Virus record (IMG/VR): IMGVR_UViG_3300048587_000705
Span: 34,643 to 98,642 of that record
Source of the DNA: a virus
Length of the DNA stretch: 64,000 nt
Reading direction: 5' to 3' (one strand)
Shown here: positions 16,057-27,000 of the stretch, one piece after another
How positions within the stretch are numbered: the first letter of the stretch is position 1
Layout: every line of letters begins with the position of its first letter
Made by a program: the position numbers and the translations under genes
The notes under the pieces: generated by a model
Databases searched by the model: none
What the model was told of the DNA's origin: nothing
The model's input: only the letters and a program-made list of their open reading frames with translations

Positions 16057-18904
16057 ATAATTTTTCGTAATTTTCTGTGTTTTGGTTCTGTACCTCTATG
16101 GCGATATTTCTAAGAGCAAGTGTAACGAGTATCTGTGGGTCGTAATCTATAATACTCTCTACCTGTTCCCTATCCGCGTCCGTTATCTGTGATATTCGCT
16201 GTCCGTCAAAGTATACGTCGACGTAGTTCCTACCGTTCTTGTTCTTTACCTCTGCCGAGAACCTATTGGCGTTGTCCATGGCGATTTTCATGACTTGTAC
16301 GAGTTGTGGGTTGTCCGTGGTCTGCTGTATCACTCCCAATGCCCCTTGTTTGGTGGCCGAGTAGAACATCGGCGTTCCCTGCCCATATCTTTGCGCAAGA
16401 TAGTCAAGGTTTTCCACATCGAACGGTTTATAGTTAAAATTCTCTACCTTTAACGGTGGTTGGTTCTCCACTACCAATTGGTTATTATTTTCCTCTAAAT
16501 CTATCAGTCTTACGACCTCTGGATAGTTTTGCAATACATTTTTTGGTATCACGGCGGATTTACCACCTTGTGTCACTATAAAATTATCGGTAGATCCGGG
16601 TTGTCTCATAAGTTGTACCCCCACACCGTTTTTAAGTGCCTTCAACATATCATCTTCATCCTGACCTTCCAATGGTATTCCTGCTGCAAGCGGTGCCCGC
16701 AACGATTCAAAAAGAAGCACTTTGTTCTTCTCTCCCGTGGACGGATTTATCGACATGGCATTGTACCCTTTTAATCTTATACCGTTCTGTGTGACCGCTT
16801 CCTTATATTGTTTTTCAAAATTTTCATAACTGAGCGCGCTCCTGAGCGTACTATCGTCCTGAACCGAGTTGTCCATAGAGAAGAGCTCTCCTATAACGGT
16901 CTTTTGTGTGTCCCAAGTGCCGTTGTCAAGTGCCGTCTTTAGTACTTTGTATGCCCTTGTATTGCTTGCTTTGGGGTTGAGTTTTATCCTGTACCTTTCC
17001 TTTAGGTCACCTACGTGTTCTTTTATAAACTCATCATCCACTTTTCTTGTGCTGTTGGGGTTTATCATAAGCCCCGGTGTGCCCGGAGTTACCTCATAGG
17101 ATACGTTCTCTACTTCTAAAAGGTCGGTGATATCCATTTTCTCCCCTGTCACCTTTAAAAGCCTTTCTATCTGCAACAAGAGGTTTTTGTCAATACTCCC
17201 TGCCTCTTTCCCTTTAAGGACGTGTCCTAAATTGTTTTGGGATGCAGCATATGTAGAACCGGTGTTGGCGGATAGTGCGGCGTTTGCCGTTAACTGTTCC
17301 TTAAATGCTTTTGATAATGTCTCGTCTTTTATAAAATTGTTATAGTCCTCTTTTGAATTTATTCCCAATGACCTTAGATATTGGTCGTAGCTCACCACCC
17401 GTCCGTTGGAGTCTGTTAGTGTGATATTTTTGTTGTTCTTCAAAGCATCATAAAAACCTTCCGACTCAAGTGCGTTGGTAAGTGTTGCCTCGTACACCTT
17501 TTGGTCATCCTCAAGGTAGTTTTTGTACTTTCTTGCAAGATTGTTTAGCGCCCCCTGTGCCTGTGGGTCAAGTACTCCTGCGTCCATCATCGCTCTTGTC
17601 CTTTTTTCCCTTTCGTCCAATCCTTGGTACTTTATGTCCGATGTAAGTGCATCCACTTTTTGCTTTTGCTCTTCTGTAAGGTTGTTGTACTGTTGTGTTG
17701 CCGTATTGTAGTATTGCTCTCCTAATTTTTTGCCCGCGGATTTTATCTCGTTATAGGTGTCCACTTTTTCCATAAGGTCACTTGCTATCGGGGCGGTGGT
17801 AACGGAAGGTATTGATTCCTGTCCTACAAGTTCTCTTTCTTTCAGGTCATTGGCTCTTCTTTTCTCGGCAAGCTCCAAGGATTTCCAGTATGCGTTGTCG
17901 GAGAGATATTTTTCAGATGCGCGTGCCTGCAATGTCTGTGACATGGTGGATACAAGGTTCTGCTCTTCAAGGTAACCTCCTATAAACCCAGCGTCGCCCT
18001 CTGATAACCTATTGTAGGTCTTTTGTGTTACCTCTCTCTGTGTTTCAAGGTTTTTTATCTGCTGTCTGTATTTTTCGGTCGTTGCGGTGTCTACGTTTGG
18101 ACTGTCTATCTGTGTCCGTAGGTTCGTTATCTCCGTCTCTATACTTGCAAGCTTTTTTTCATACTGTGGCTGTATACTGTTTACCGCAGCCTCTTTACTG
18201 CCACCGTACCTGTAATATCCGTTTACGTTGAGCTGGGCGCGCATCCTGTCGTCTATGAGTGTGGGAACAAGTGCCTCGAGTTCCGTTTGTGTGAGCCCGT
18301 CTATCTCCCTTTCTATTATGTTCCCCTGTCCGTCCCTTACCTGAACTACTTGCTTTCCACCTTTAATGGCGGTTATATCCTTTAATTTTTTGGTTATTTC
18401 CCCCGTTACGTCAACATGTGGGGTATAGCTTATATCGCCAAGGTCATCTGTATTTCCGTTGATGTAGTCAACGTACCCTGATTTCATAAGCGCAACTTGA
18501 TAGTTCACATCACTGTATTGGTCGGGTTTTGATTTTTTTATCTCCTGCACCTGTGATTGGAACGACTTTATCTTCTGGGTGTTCTGTATTTGTTTTAGTA
18601 CGTTCTCGTCAAGCGCCTTTGATATATGGCCCATGATACCAGATGTGACGTTGGTAGACGACAGGTCGGCGGTAGACAGTCCATTTATGTTGTTTACAAG
18701 CCTATTTAATCTTTCGTACAAATATTCCCTGTCCTCTGGCCTTGCGAGCTCTATATCCCCATAGGCGTTCAACGTCTCCTGTATCTTTGCGGCGTTCGCA
18801 TCGTACCTTCCCTGTTTATAGGACAGTGCTTGGAGGGCAAGTTCTTGGTTGAAGTTGCTCTGCGGTCTGCCGTAATTGTGAATTATTGAATGGTAATTGG
18901 CCAT
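16034..18904 (-). CDS. Virion cargo protein (956 aa)
   Basis: Begins MANYHSIIHNYGRPQSNF, followed by NQELALQALSYKQGRYDANA; this 'YKQGRYDAN' N-terminal block is what I associate with crAss-like cargo/ejection proteins. The first half is largely alpha-helical and coiled-coil (about residues 230-420), the C-terminal half is mixed. No transmembrane helix or catalytic motif is evident. It starts 3 nt after the 991-aa gene ends, and its 3' end overlaps the 1,782-aa gene by 23 nt, so the three are made together. The role as internal virion protein is inferred from position and the N-terminal block. Confidence 0.78.
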   Translation of the reverse strand: MANYHSIIHNYGRPQSNFNQELALQALSYKQGRYDANAAKIQETLNAYGDIELARPEDREYLYERLNRLVNNINGLSTADLSSTNVTSGIMGHISKALDENVLKQIQNTQKIKSFQSQVQEIKKSKPDQYSDVNYQVALMKSGYVDYINGNTDDLGDISYTPHVDVTGEITKKLKDITAIKGGKQVVQVRDGQGNIIEREIDGLTQTELEALVPTLIDDRMRAQLNVNGYYRYGGSKEAAVNSIQPQYEKKLASIETEITNLRTQIDSPNVDTATTEKYRQQIKNLETQREVTQKTYNRLSEGDAGFIGGYLEEQNLVSTMSQTLQARASEKYLSDNAYWKSLELAEKRRANDLKERELVGQESIPSVTTAPIASDLMEKVDTYNEIKSAGKKLGEQYYNTATQQYNNLTEEQKQKVDALTSDIKYQGLDEREKRTRAMMDAGVLDPQAQGALNNLARKYKNYLEDDQKVYEATLTNALESEGFYDALKNNKNITLTDSNGRVVSYDQYLRSLGINSKEDYNNFIKDETLSKAFKEQLTANAALSANTGSTYAASQNNLGHVLKGKEAGSIDKNLLLQIERLLKVTGEKMDITDLLEVENVSYEVTPGTPGLMINPNSTRKVDDEFIKEHVGDLKERYRIKLNPKASNTRAYKVLKTALDNGTWDTQKTVIGELFSMDNSVQDDSTLRSALSYENFEKQYKEAVTQNGIRLKGYNAMSINPSTGEKNKVLLFESLRAPLAAGIPLEGQDEDDMLKALKNGVGVQLMRQPGSTDNFIVTQGGKSAVIPKNVLQNYPEVVRLIDLEENNNQLVVENQPPLKVENFNYKPFDVENLDYLAQRYGQGTPMFYSATKQGALGVIQQTTDNPQLVQVMKIAMDNANRFSAEVKNKNGRNYVDVYFDGQRISQITDADREQVESIIDYDPQILVTLALRNIAIEVQNQNTENYEKLYGRLNSK

Positions 18905-18907
18905 CTA

Positions 18908-21883
18908 TTATTTCTTTTTTGTGGTAGTAGTTGTCGGCACAGTGCCCCTTGAAATCGCAAGCTGTAGTTCCTGCGGGGTGAGTATTATATTACCGTTGCT
19001 ATCGACATTGTAGTTCTCAAACATTTGGTTGATGGTGTTCTGGTTGCGCACGTCGTTAAAATTCTGGGTCCTTACATTTCTAAGATAATCGTAGTATTGG
19101 TTGATGTTCTCGTCATATACCGCTTGTGTCCTGAATACCCTGTCCTCGTAGCTCAGTGCATTCTCCCCTCTCAACAAATCCTCTTTGTCCGCTATCTGCG
19201 CGTTATAGAGCTGTGTCTGGTTGTCAATCTGCGCGTTCTGTATGTTCGCCTGTGAGATGGCTTGATTATTGGCGTTCTGTGTCTGCCCGAGTATCTGTGC
19301 CATCATAGCCGCGCGTTGGTTCGGGGGCAAATCACCTATCAGGCTCTGTATTGCCTGTGCCTGTCTTTGGTTCTCGGCAAGCTGTTGCTCTGGGGATATG
19401 TTTACACTGTCCACCCTCTGCAATCTGTTCTCCACCTTTAACGGTGGTTGCATACTGCTCGGTGGCAATACCGATTGGTCGGGCAACAACGGTAGGTTCT
19501 GTAAAGGGTTCCCTGCCTGTTTTGTGCTGTCGGTGTTTGCTATTCCGTCAACAGGGGGGTCCATTACTGTCTTACTAAAATCGGGAAGTCCGTCCATTGG
19601 ATTTATTTCCTTGTACCCATACGGTAATCCCGTTCCGTTTATTGATATGTTAGGTTGTCTTGGTTGTAAGTCCAATGGCACTTCTTTCTCTTTTTGGTCG
19701 GCGGTTATCTTACTAAGGTCGGTAAAGAAGTAAGTATTTGCGTCCGCCATATCGAACCCTTCTTTTCTTACGTATATTTTTTTGCCGTCCGTATCCCTTA
19801 CCTCAAACGCTTGGTTAAAGTTGTCGGGGTATTTCTTGCGCAGTTTTTCAAGCTGCTCAATGGCTTTTGGGTCTGAGTACTTTATGGTTCCCCCACTTTG
19901 GTAGGATGCCCTGTTCTCAAAGGGTATGTAGTTGGGCACTATTTTTTGGTTTGGATTCAACTGTTTTATCCTGTCGACCATCTTTATATAGTCCACGTAG
20001 TTGTAGGGATTTTTTGGGGTGGGGTTTATGATGTAGTCCTCTCCGTTTCTCTGTACATCTATGTATCCCTCATCCTTGTACCATCCGTAGTTCAACGGGT
20101 CGGTGCTCTCTTGTACCGTTTGTTTTTTCGGCGCCTTTATAAAAAGGGAGTTTGCAGCCTCATCGGAAAAGGTTATTCCCGTTGCCTCGTTTACGCTGGC
20201 TATGTCCTCTGTGGTAAGAGGTCCTCCGTCCTGCATCTTTTTGCACATCTTTTTGTATTCTCCACCTTTTAAAAACTGTTCTATTATGCCCTGCGCCTCC
20301 TCGGGTGCCAGTCTGTTCTGTTGTGCAAGTTGTGCCACTAAGTTCGGATCCGCCAAAGGTTCACTTTTTTCTTTTGGTTTTGATTCTTCCTGTTTTTGAT
20401 AAACTTCCTTCATTGCCTCTATCCTTGCGGGCTCCAATTGCTCTTTTTCCTTTTCGAGGTCGTTTATCTTTTTTGAAAGAAATTCCCTGTTGATGTTCTT
20501 TGTATTGTCGTCCTCGGTGTTCTTTTCCTGTTTTTCAAGTTGTTTAAAGGCTTCCTCTTGCTCTTTTGTCACTTTTGTGATACCAACTTTGTCCTTTACT
20601 TTGTCTATGACCGTGGCATAGGTATCCTTTGCCTTTAGGGTTATACCGTACTTATCGCGGAAATATTTTGCGTTCTTTTTCCCTACCTTTAAATGGTCGG
20701 ATATTACTATTGAGCCTTCTTCTATCTGCTGTGCGGTAAGTTTTTCACCTCCTTGACTGTGCTTTTGCCCTACTACTTCTGATGCGGTTCCGTCGGGTTT
20801 AAGCACATGTTCTCCTTTTTCAAGTTCCACTACCGTTCCTTCTTCTTTCCCATCTGGTTGTCCTTGTAGGTATTCACCTGTCAATGATTGGGCTTGTGAC
20901 ATCTGCCCACCACTCTGCATAAACTGTTGTGGGGATAAAAGTGCCTGTGAAAGATTGAACTGACCACCGTCCTCTAATCCCGTTATGCTGTCGCGGGTCC
21001 TTTGGTCGTATTCATCCTGTAAAAATTTTTGTCTTTTTCCCGCACCTACTCCCGAAGCTATATCCCTTGTTAAAGAAAGAGCTATCTTTCCCGCGGCGAG
21101 TCCTCCCCTATAAGCGGGAGTACCACCACCTATCGCATTACCGAGCGTAAAGGCTGCGCTACTGGTATCATACGAGGAATAAGGATTGTACAGTTGGGAT
21201 TGGTTTGGGTTCTGTACATTGTGCTCTGGTATTGTAGTATTATTTTCAGAATTTTTTAGCCACTGCTCATAATCGTTGCTAAGGTTGGTGTCGTAATTAT
21301 CCGCAGCGTTATCTTTTGGAAGTGTTTTTGCCCAAGCTAAATCTTTCACCGACCTATCATATTGAGCCTGTAAATCAAGTTCTTGTGTATCAATAGGTTG
21401 GTTTATACCTAACTCTTCATCGGTAAGTGACACTATTCCCGGTTGTTGGTTTTGTGATGTAGGGGGAACTAATTGTCGCCCTTGTGACATAATATCAAGA
21501 GCCTGTTGGTTTTTTTGCACTTCTTCCTGCGTCATTACGCCCGTGGATGGTACACTAACAGGATTTCCGTTAGCATCGACTGAATATACACTACCATAAT
21601 TGGGTTGTGGAGAGAAATAGTTTGGTGTGGGTTGATATGGGTACTGCACACCACCGCCCATCTGCATATGTGGTATCTCCATTACGTAATCGGCACCCTC
21701 AAAATTGTACTCCCCACCACGTTTCATCAGAACGGCTTTTTGTGGTTGGCCATTTTTGTAGGGTACTGCGTATATGTATTCGTGGATTGTATCTTTCATG
21801 TCGATTTTATTTGACGGTATTATAACGGACGGTTCTTTGTTGTCGGGTGAATTGTGCCTGTATCCTTCTATTGAGGTCTTCAT
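18908..21883 (-). CDS. Virion cargo protein with EKGEHV-type domain (991 aa)
   Basis: The N-terminal 330 residues are Gln/Asn/Pro/Tyr-rich and look disordered. The middle carries a folded block with TVVELEKGEHVLKPDGT, QKHSQGGEKL and GSIVISDHLKV (about 345-410), a motif set recurrent in large structural or cargo proteins of Bacteroidetes phages. A Lys/Glu coiled-coil follows (about 450-530). The C-terminal region is again Gln/Asn-rich with coiled-coil. It shares a 4-nt ATGA overlap with the upstream lysozyme gene (coordinates here may be 1 nt uncertain in my reading). No enzyme motif was found. Probably a packaged cargo or tail-barrel protein; exact role unknown. Confidence 0.78.
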   Translation of the reverse strand: MKTSIEGYRHNSPDNKEPSVIIPSNKIDMKDTIHEYIYAVPYKNGQPQKAVLMKRGGEYNFEGADYVMEIPHMQMGGGVQYPYQPTPNYFSPQPNYGSVYSVDANGNPVSVPSTGVMTQEEVQKNQQALDIMSQGRQLVPPTSQNQQPGIVSLTDEELGINQPIDTQELDLQAQYDRSVKDLAWAKTLPKDNAADNYDTNLSNDYEQWLKNSENNTTIPEHNVQNPNQSQLYNPYSSYDTSSAAFTLGNAIGGGTPAYRGGLAAGKIALSLTRDIASGVGAGKRQKFLQDEYDQRTRDSITGLEDGGQFNLSQALLSPQQFMQSGGQMSQAQSLTGEYLQGQPDGKEEGTVVELEKGEHVLKPDGTASEVVGQKHSQGGEKLTAQQIEEGSIVISDHLKVGKKNAKYFRDKYGITLKAKDTYATVIDKVKDKVGITKVTKEQEEAFKQLEKQEKNTEDDNTKNINREFLSKKINDLEKEKEQLEPARIEAMKEVYQKQEESKPKEKSEPLADPNLVAQLAQQNRLAPEEAQGIIEQFLKGGEYKKMCKKMQDGGPLTTEDIASVNEATGITFSDEAANSLFIKAPKKQTVQESTDPLNYGWYKDEGYIDVQRNGEDYIINPTPKNPYNYVDYIKMVDRIKQLNPNQKIVPNYIPFENRASYQSGGTIKYSDPKAIEQLEKLRKKYPDNFNQAFEVRDTDGKKIYVRKEGFDMADANTYFFTDLSKITADQKEKEVPLDLQPRQPNISINGTGLPYGYKEINPMDGLPDFSKTVMDPPVDGIANTDSTKQAGNPLQNLPLLPDQSVLPPSSMQPPLKVENRLQRVDSVNISPEQQLAENQRQAQAIQSLIGDLPPNQRAAMMAQILGQTQNANNQAISQANIQNAQIDNQTQLYNAQIADKEDLLRGENALSYEDRVFRTQAVYDENINQYYDYLRNVRTQNFNDVRNQNTINQMFENYNVDSNGNIILTPQELQLAISRGTVPTTTTTKKK

Positions 21884-24087
21884 TTTGTAGATTTTTTGTA
21901 TCTTTTATTAAAATTCTTCCACTCATCTTCGTATATTCTATCATAGTAATGTATAGCTTTTTCTTTATCAGGCATACCGTTCCAATCATATACATCACTA
22001 AAAGAGATATATCTTCCTTTTTCATCCTCTCCGGCATCTACTCTGTATCTTCCTAAATTAAATTCTCCTTTAAAACTACCATGTCCAAGATTATACATTC
22101 CTTTATATCCAGCCTTATTTTTTGGGAACGCTTCTTCGGCACTATGTTCTCTATCCTTTCCATTAGACTTTAATCCTTTGTATATATCTTCAAATGTACC
22201 ATTATGGTTATATGCCTTTTTGACTTCTGGTGATATAAAGTCTCTAAAAACATCTTCTTTCATACCTGTTCGAGTATAATATTTTATATTCCCATTATCT
22301 GAATCAGTGGTGACAGTTGGTCTGTAAGAACTTTCTATTAAATCTTTATCCTCTATACCTAAAAAATATTGCCCTACATTTCCAAACATGTTTCCCCAAG
22401 TATTTGCTGTTGGAAACTCTTCTTTTTTAACTTTTATTTTAAGTTTTTCTACCTCTTCATCTCTATCCATTCTTCCACCGTCCTGCATCATTCCATGTTT
22501 TTTCTTTATTTCCAGTACACAACGCTCGTATTTTTCCTTGTCGTCCCTACCAACAGACGCGGTGCATATTGCCCAAGGGTTTATTTTTCCACCGTCTTTT
22601 GCTATAAATATATTATTGTTGTCCATATCTTCTGTGGAAGCTATATTGTTCATTAACCAAATTAAATCATCGTCCTTTACATTATCAAAAACCCTTTTTA
22701 TATCCTTATTTGATTTGTATTTTGATTTAGCTTTATTTAAAAAATATTTATTAAATTCTTGTGTTTTTGTATCATATATTTTATCTTCAAATAATTTATA
22801 TCTTAGCGCATCTATTTCAGCTTTAAGCTCTGATGGCATAGAATCATGTGGGTCAGAGGCATTATTTCTTTTATTTATATTTAGTCTCTCATTATCATTT
22901 AGGTTAAGATTAGGTATTTTTGAATTTCCTCGTATTTCCATACTCCCTATCCCATGGGATATTTCATGGGCAGCTATAGTTGATTTATCTGAATTTCTGT
23001 TTTTAATCTCCCCGTTGTCTACATAGGCTTTATTTGTCCTGTATTTATAACTAGAACCATAGTCACCATAATCCCCTCTTTGGATAGTCATTGTATTAAG
23101 ATTATTGAGTCTGTCTTTAATTACTTGTTCTGTATTTTCCCAACCCATTCCCTCTATTCTTTTTTTGTACACAGGGGAATTCAAGTAATCATTATAAAAT
23201 TGAATTTCTTTTTGAAACTCTTTATTTCTTACAAATAATTGTTCTGGGTCGTTAAAATAATCATAATCTACTTGACCTCCCGATTGCATAACACTCGGTT
23301 GTTGCGCAAATGCGTTTGTCCTTTTGTATTCAGGCGCAACATAATTAAAAGCCCCCTGTTGTAACAGACCTACCAAAAAGTTCCTTTCAGCTATCTTTTT
23401 ATCGAGCGCGGTCTTTGCTGTACTTTCCTCGTCCTCTTTACCATTCTCTTGGCCGTTGTCGTCGGGAATATCAGGTAAAGATACAAATGTACGATTTATT
23501 TTTGGTTCTTCATAAAATGTCAAATTTTCGTCAAATATACTGGGCTGTACTGTTTTTTGCTCGGTCAGTGCTTGGTCAGTGTTTTGTGTCGGAGGTACTG
23601 TTTGTTGTGGCTGTGGTTCAAACTGCATTCCCTCAAAGGTCTGTAAAAGGTTACGTGCGTTGTTTATCCTACGGTCGTTGTGTGCGTAATCTTTGTGTGG
23701 CCTTTCATAGTATTTTGATATAACAAGTGCAGCCTCATCAGGAGTGGTAGCTTTTTGTAAATGTTCTAACCCTAACGCTTTTTTATTTTTTAACTCCCAA
23801 TCCACATAATCAAGCTGTTGTTCAAAAGTACTTTGTCTTATAGGTACTCCATAAAGTTGTTGGAACTTTTCCACTCTTTCGGGGGAACCTTTTGCGTTCC
23901 ATTGTGCGAGCCCCATGGAGTTTTCCACCTTATCGTTCTTTCCAGCTTGATGGTTTAGTGAGCTCTCGGCAATAAGGTTTCCTACTATACCCGCTGATTG
24001 TACGGGTGTGTACCCACGTTCCAAAAAGAATTGGTATGCCTGCTTTTTTCGCTCCTGTATCGGTTTTTGTTTGTCACCTAATCTCAT
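21880..24087 (-). CDS. Phage-tail lysozyme fused to zinc metallopeptidase-like domain
   Basis: 735 aa. Residues about 10-150 match the phage tail lysozyme family (Phage_lysozyme2): FFLERGYTPVQSAGIVGNL, then IAESSLN with the likely catalytic Glu, then MGLAQWNAKGSPER. This domain cuts peptidoglycan during DNA entry. After a Pro/Gln linker, a second module near residues 280-520 contains AAHEISHGIGSME (about 372-384), an HExxH zinc site typical of zincin peptidases, which could trim murein peptides or process cargo. The C-terminal 180 residues are unassigned. The region from about 21.9 to 23.4 kb is AT-richer than the lysozyme part. The gene starts 1 nt inside the end of the muzzle-like gene. The lysozyme call is strong, the peptidase call moderate, and joint virion location is inferred. 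Confidence 0.85.
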   Translation of the reverse strand: MRLGDKQKPIQERKKQAYQFFLERGYTPVQSAGIVGNLIAESSLNHQAGKNDKVENSMGLAQWNAKGSPERVEKFQQLYGVPIRQSTFEQQLDYVDWELKNKKALGLEHLQKATTPDEAALVISKYYERPHKDYAHNDRRINNARNLLQTFEGMQFEPQPQQTVPPTQNTDQALTEQKTVQPSIFDENLTFYEEPKINRTFVSLPDIPDDNGQENGKEDEESTAKTALDKKIAERNFLVGLLQQGAFNYVAPEYKRTNAFAQQPSVMQSGGQVDYDYFNDPEQLFVRNKEFQKEIQFYNDYLNSPVYKKRIEGMGWENTEQVIKDRLNNLNTMTIQRGDYGDYGSSYKYRTNKAYVDNGEIKNRNSDKSTIAAHEISHGIGSMEIRGNSKIPNLNLNDNERLNINKRNNASDPHDSMPSELKAEIDALRYKLFEDKIYDTKTQEFNKYFLNKAKSKYKSNKDIKRVFDNVKDDDLIWLMNNIASTEDMDNNNIFIAKDGGKINPWAICTASVGRDDKEKYERCVLEIKKKHGMMQDGGRMDRDEEVEKLKIKVKKEEFPTANTWGNMFGNVGQYFLGIEDKDLIESSYRPTVTTDSDNGNIKYYTRTGMKEDVFRDFISPEVKKAYNHNGTFEDIYKGLKSNGKDREHSAEEAFPKNKAGYKGMYNLGHGSFKGEFNLGRYRVDAGEDEKGRYISFSDVYDWNGMPDKEKAIHYYDRIYEDEWKNFNKRYKKSTK

Positions 24088-27000
24088 TATTCCAAGTATA
24101 GATTTTCTTTTGTAAACCCGAGCCTGAACATCTTTTTGTGGCGGGTATCCTTGGATTTAAAGTTTATTAAAAATTCCATCCCGCGCAATCTTTCAAGTGT
24201 CCTCTTGCCGTAGAAGCTCACCGCCTGTTGGTTTATGTGCTTTTGTATCTCGTTCTCGTCGTAGGTAAACAACGGTACGTTATTGTTCTGGTCCTTTGTG
24301 CGGTTATAGAAATAGTTTACGTTCCACACCCCTTCATCGTTTACCTGTAATATTCTTTGTTGGTTCCCCTCAGTAATAGGGTACTTGGATATCTGCGACA
24401 AAGATTTCTGTTTGTCAAGGACAAGGTTTCCGCTTATGTTCGTATTGTTATAAATATACATTTCGTCAAACCCCACTTCCTGTGTCTCGGAATAATCATA
24501 GTCGTTGTGGTATCTCAGGGATTCCATGATATAGGACGTATACTCAAGGAAACGTTTTGACCCCTTGTTCTGTATCGGAACCTCTATCTCCCAATCGTAT
24601 GCCTTTCCGTAGAACACTTGGAAACTCCTGTTGGTAAGTAGGTGGCTCCAAAGACCTTCCTCACTACTGTCATCGTTCGTGGAGTAGTTTACTCCCGATT
24701 GGAAATAGTTGTTCTGTGCCAGATAGTAGTTTGGTTTGAAGTCAAAATAGCTTGCCCACTTACCTGTCTGGAAGTTAAAGGATATGGTCCAAGATACGTC
24801 CTTAAAGTAATTGGTATCTGTGAGTAACACCTCCGGTAGATCCACAAACAGTGCCTCTTGTTCCCCACTACTACCAGCCCTTATTATATTGGTGAGCTCC
24901 TGTCCAAAGGTCTCCGAGGTAAATACTGACGACGCGGGACTTTTTTTGTTGTAGACACCTTTCCACCCGAGTGCATTTAATGGCGTGTATATAGAACTGT
25001 CTGGCATCACTGCGTTGAAATAAGGATTCTCCGAGAGTATTGCCGTAACATCCACCTGCGGATCAAATTCGGCAAGTTCTGTTGGTGTCAATATCTTTCC
25101 CTCTATAGCGGCAATTCCCTGTAGGACAAGATTATCGGTCGGACCTCCTTTTGGTATAGGGTACAGTATGTTTTTCAGAAAAGTAAATTCCTGTAAGCCT
25201 ACTTTGTACATTAAATAATCATCTTTGAATTTGTTGGTAGGTTGCCCTAAGAAATCGTTGGGGATTGAGTTATGGTAATCGGGTTGCACCTCGTCTACAA
25301 AACACAACTGTACCGCACTATCCTCTGGTGTCCATAAAGGGTTGGGGTCATCATTCCCAAGAGAAAAATTGGGTGGCAGTATAGCAAATGCCATATAATT
25401 GTCCCCCGGCCTATCGGGGTTGTTGCCTACCAAGGAGCTTGACCCTCTTCTCAAGAGTATATGTAGTGTAAGGTATGCTTCAGTCAAGATTGGAAGGATA
25501 TACAGATTGCCATCAAACGAGGGGTTATCCTCTTGATATGATGTAAACCAATCTGTTAATGCCCCCGAAGCGGCCTCTACATCTCCTATTCCCATAGATG
25601 TAACGTCAAAGAAAGTATATATATTTGTAGTGCTTGGTAATACACCCTCCTTTATAAACTTTATCCTACATTTCTCTATTGACTCATATGTCCATCCCTC
25701 ACCCTCATATTGGGACACAAGGGGGGTTATTATTTCATCGGATACGTTGTAGAACTTTCCGTCCCTATAGCACAACTCTATATTTTTATCTATCAACTTG
25801 TAGTCGCGCTTGGTCAAAAACAGTCTTTCATATTTGCTGTCCCAACCCATTGCTATCCCTATACCTTTATAGGCGTTATCGGTGTCTATATCCTCGGGAT
25901 TTCCTATCTGGTTGTTCTTTTTTATCTTGAACGGCAGATGTTCCTTGAACCACCTTTTCATGTTGGTTGGTTGGTTGCCCGCAGACTTTGATATCTCCTG
26001 TAACCCGTTTCCTCCCGGTGGCAATAAGAACACCTGTCCTCTTTCGGCATCCACCCATATATGCCCATATTCACAGCTCACTATTGTCCTGTTCTGTGTT
26101 CCGCCATACCCAAGTCCTGTGGTGTTGAAATCTATAGGTCTTTGGTTAAGTAACCTGTTCTCTCCAGCTACCCTTGACTCGGGTGTCATCCTCTCACTGT
26201 TCTCCAACGCGTTGAGTATGGTGAACGCCTTTTCAAAACGTGCCAGTATCTGCTCGGACTCTATCGTGTCCAATGATACAAGACCCCCATTCGATGACTT
26301 GAACTTAAAAAAATTGTTGGGCTTATATATCAGCCAAGGATCTGTAAACCCATATTCGCTGTTGTCGGGCTCGGACGCTATTATCGTACCGTCACCTTTT
26401 GCTATCTTTTCATAAGTATCCTTATCATAGGTAGATGGTAATATCGTATAGGGGTGGCTCTCTATATTCTTTGAATAGGCGTTGTTGTAAAAAAGTGTAT
26501 TTGGCGTCCTTATAGGTCTGTCTACTTGTTCTGTCAGTCTTATATAATCCTGTTCCTGCGGGTAAAAACTGTTCAGCAAGCCTTCCTTTGCATACCTGTT
26601 GTTACAGTTTATCTCGCTTTCCACAAGATAGGATGCTATACCATGACTGTATAGGTAAAACTTGGCGGGAGGTTTTATATAAAACCCGTTCTGTCCACGT
26701 AAGCAGTCAAAATTATACTTTGAATCTAAGTCGGGGAAAAGTATGTCACCAAAATTGGTATCCGAGCCAAATTCATAATCACAGTAGTACGTAGGTCTTG
26801 TGCCCAGATTACTGTACTTCTCATAGTCAAACGGTGTAAGTGATGCTTGCCCCATAGCCGTTGTCAAGAAAAACGGTATCTTACGTATTTCTGCAAATCT
26901 GGATATAAAGACGTCCCCACCGAATATTCTTGGTGTTGTGTTCGGGCTTTTCAGGTTCCCATTATAAGAAGTCGTGAGCCATACCACACTATCTATCGTA

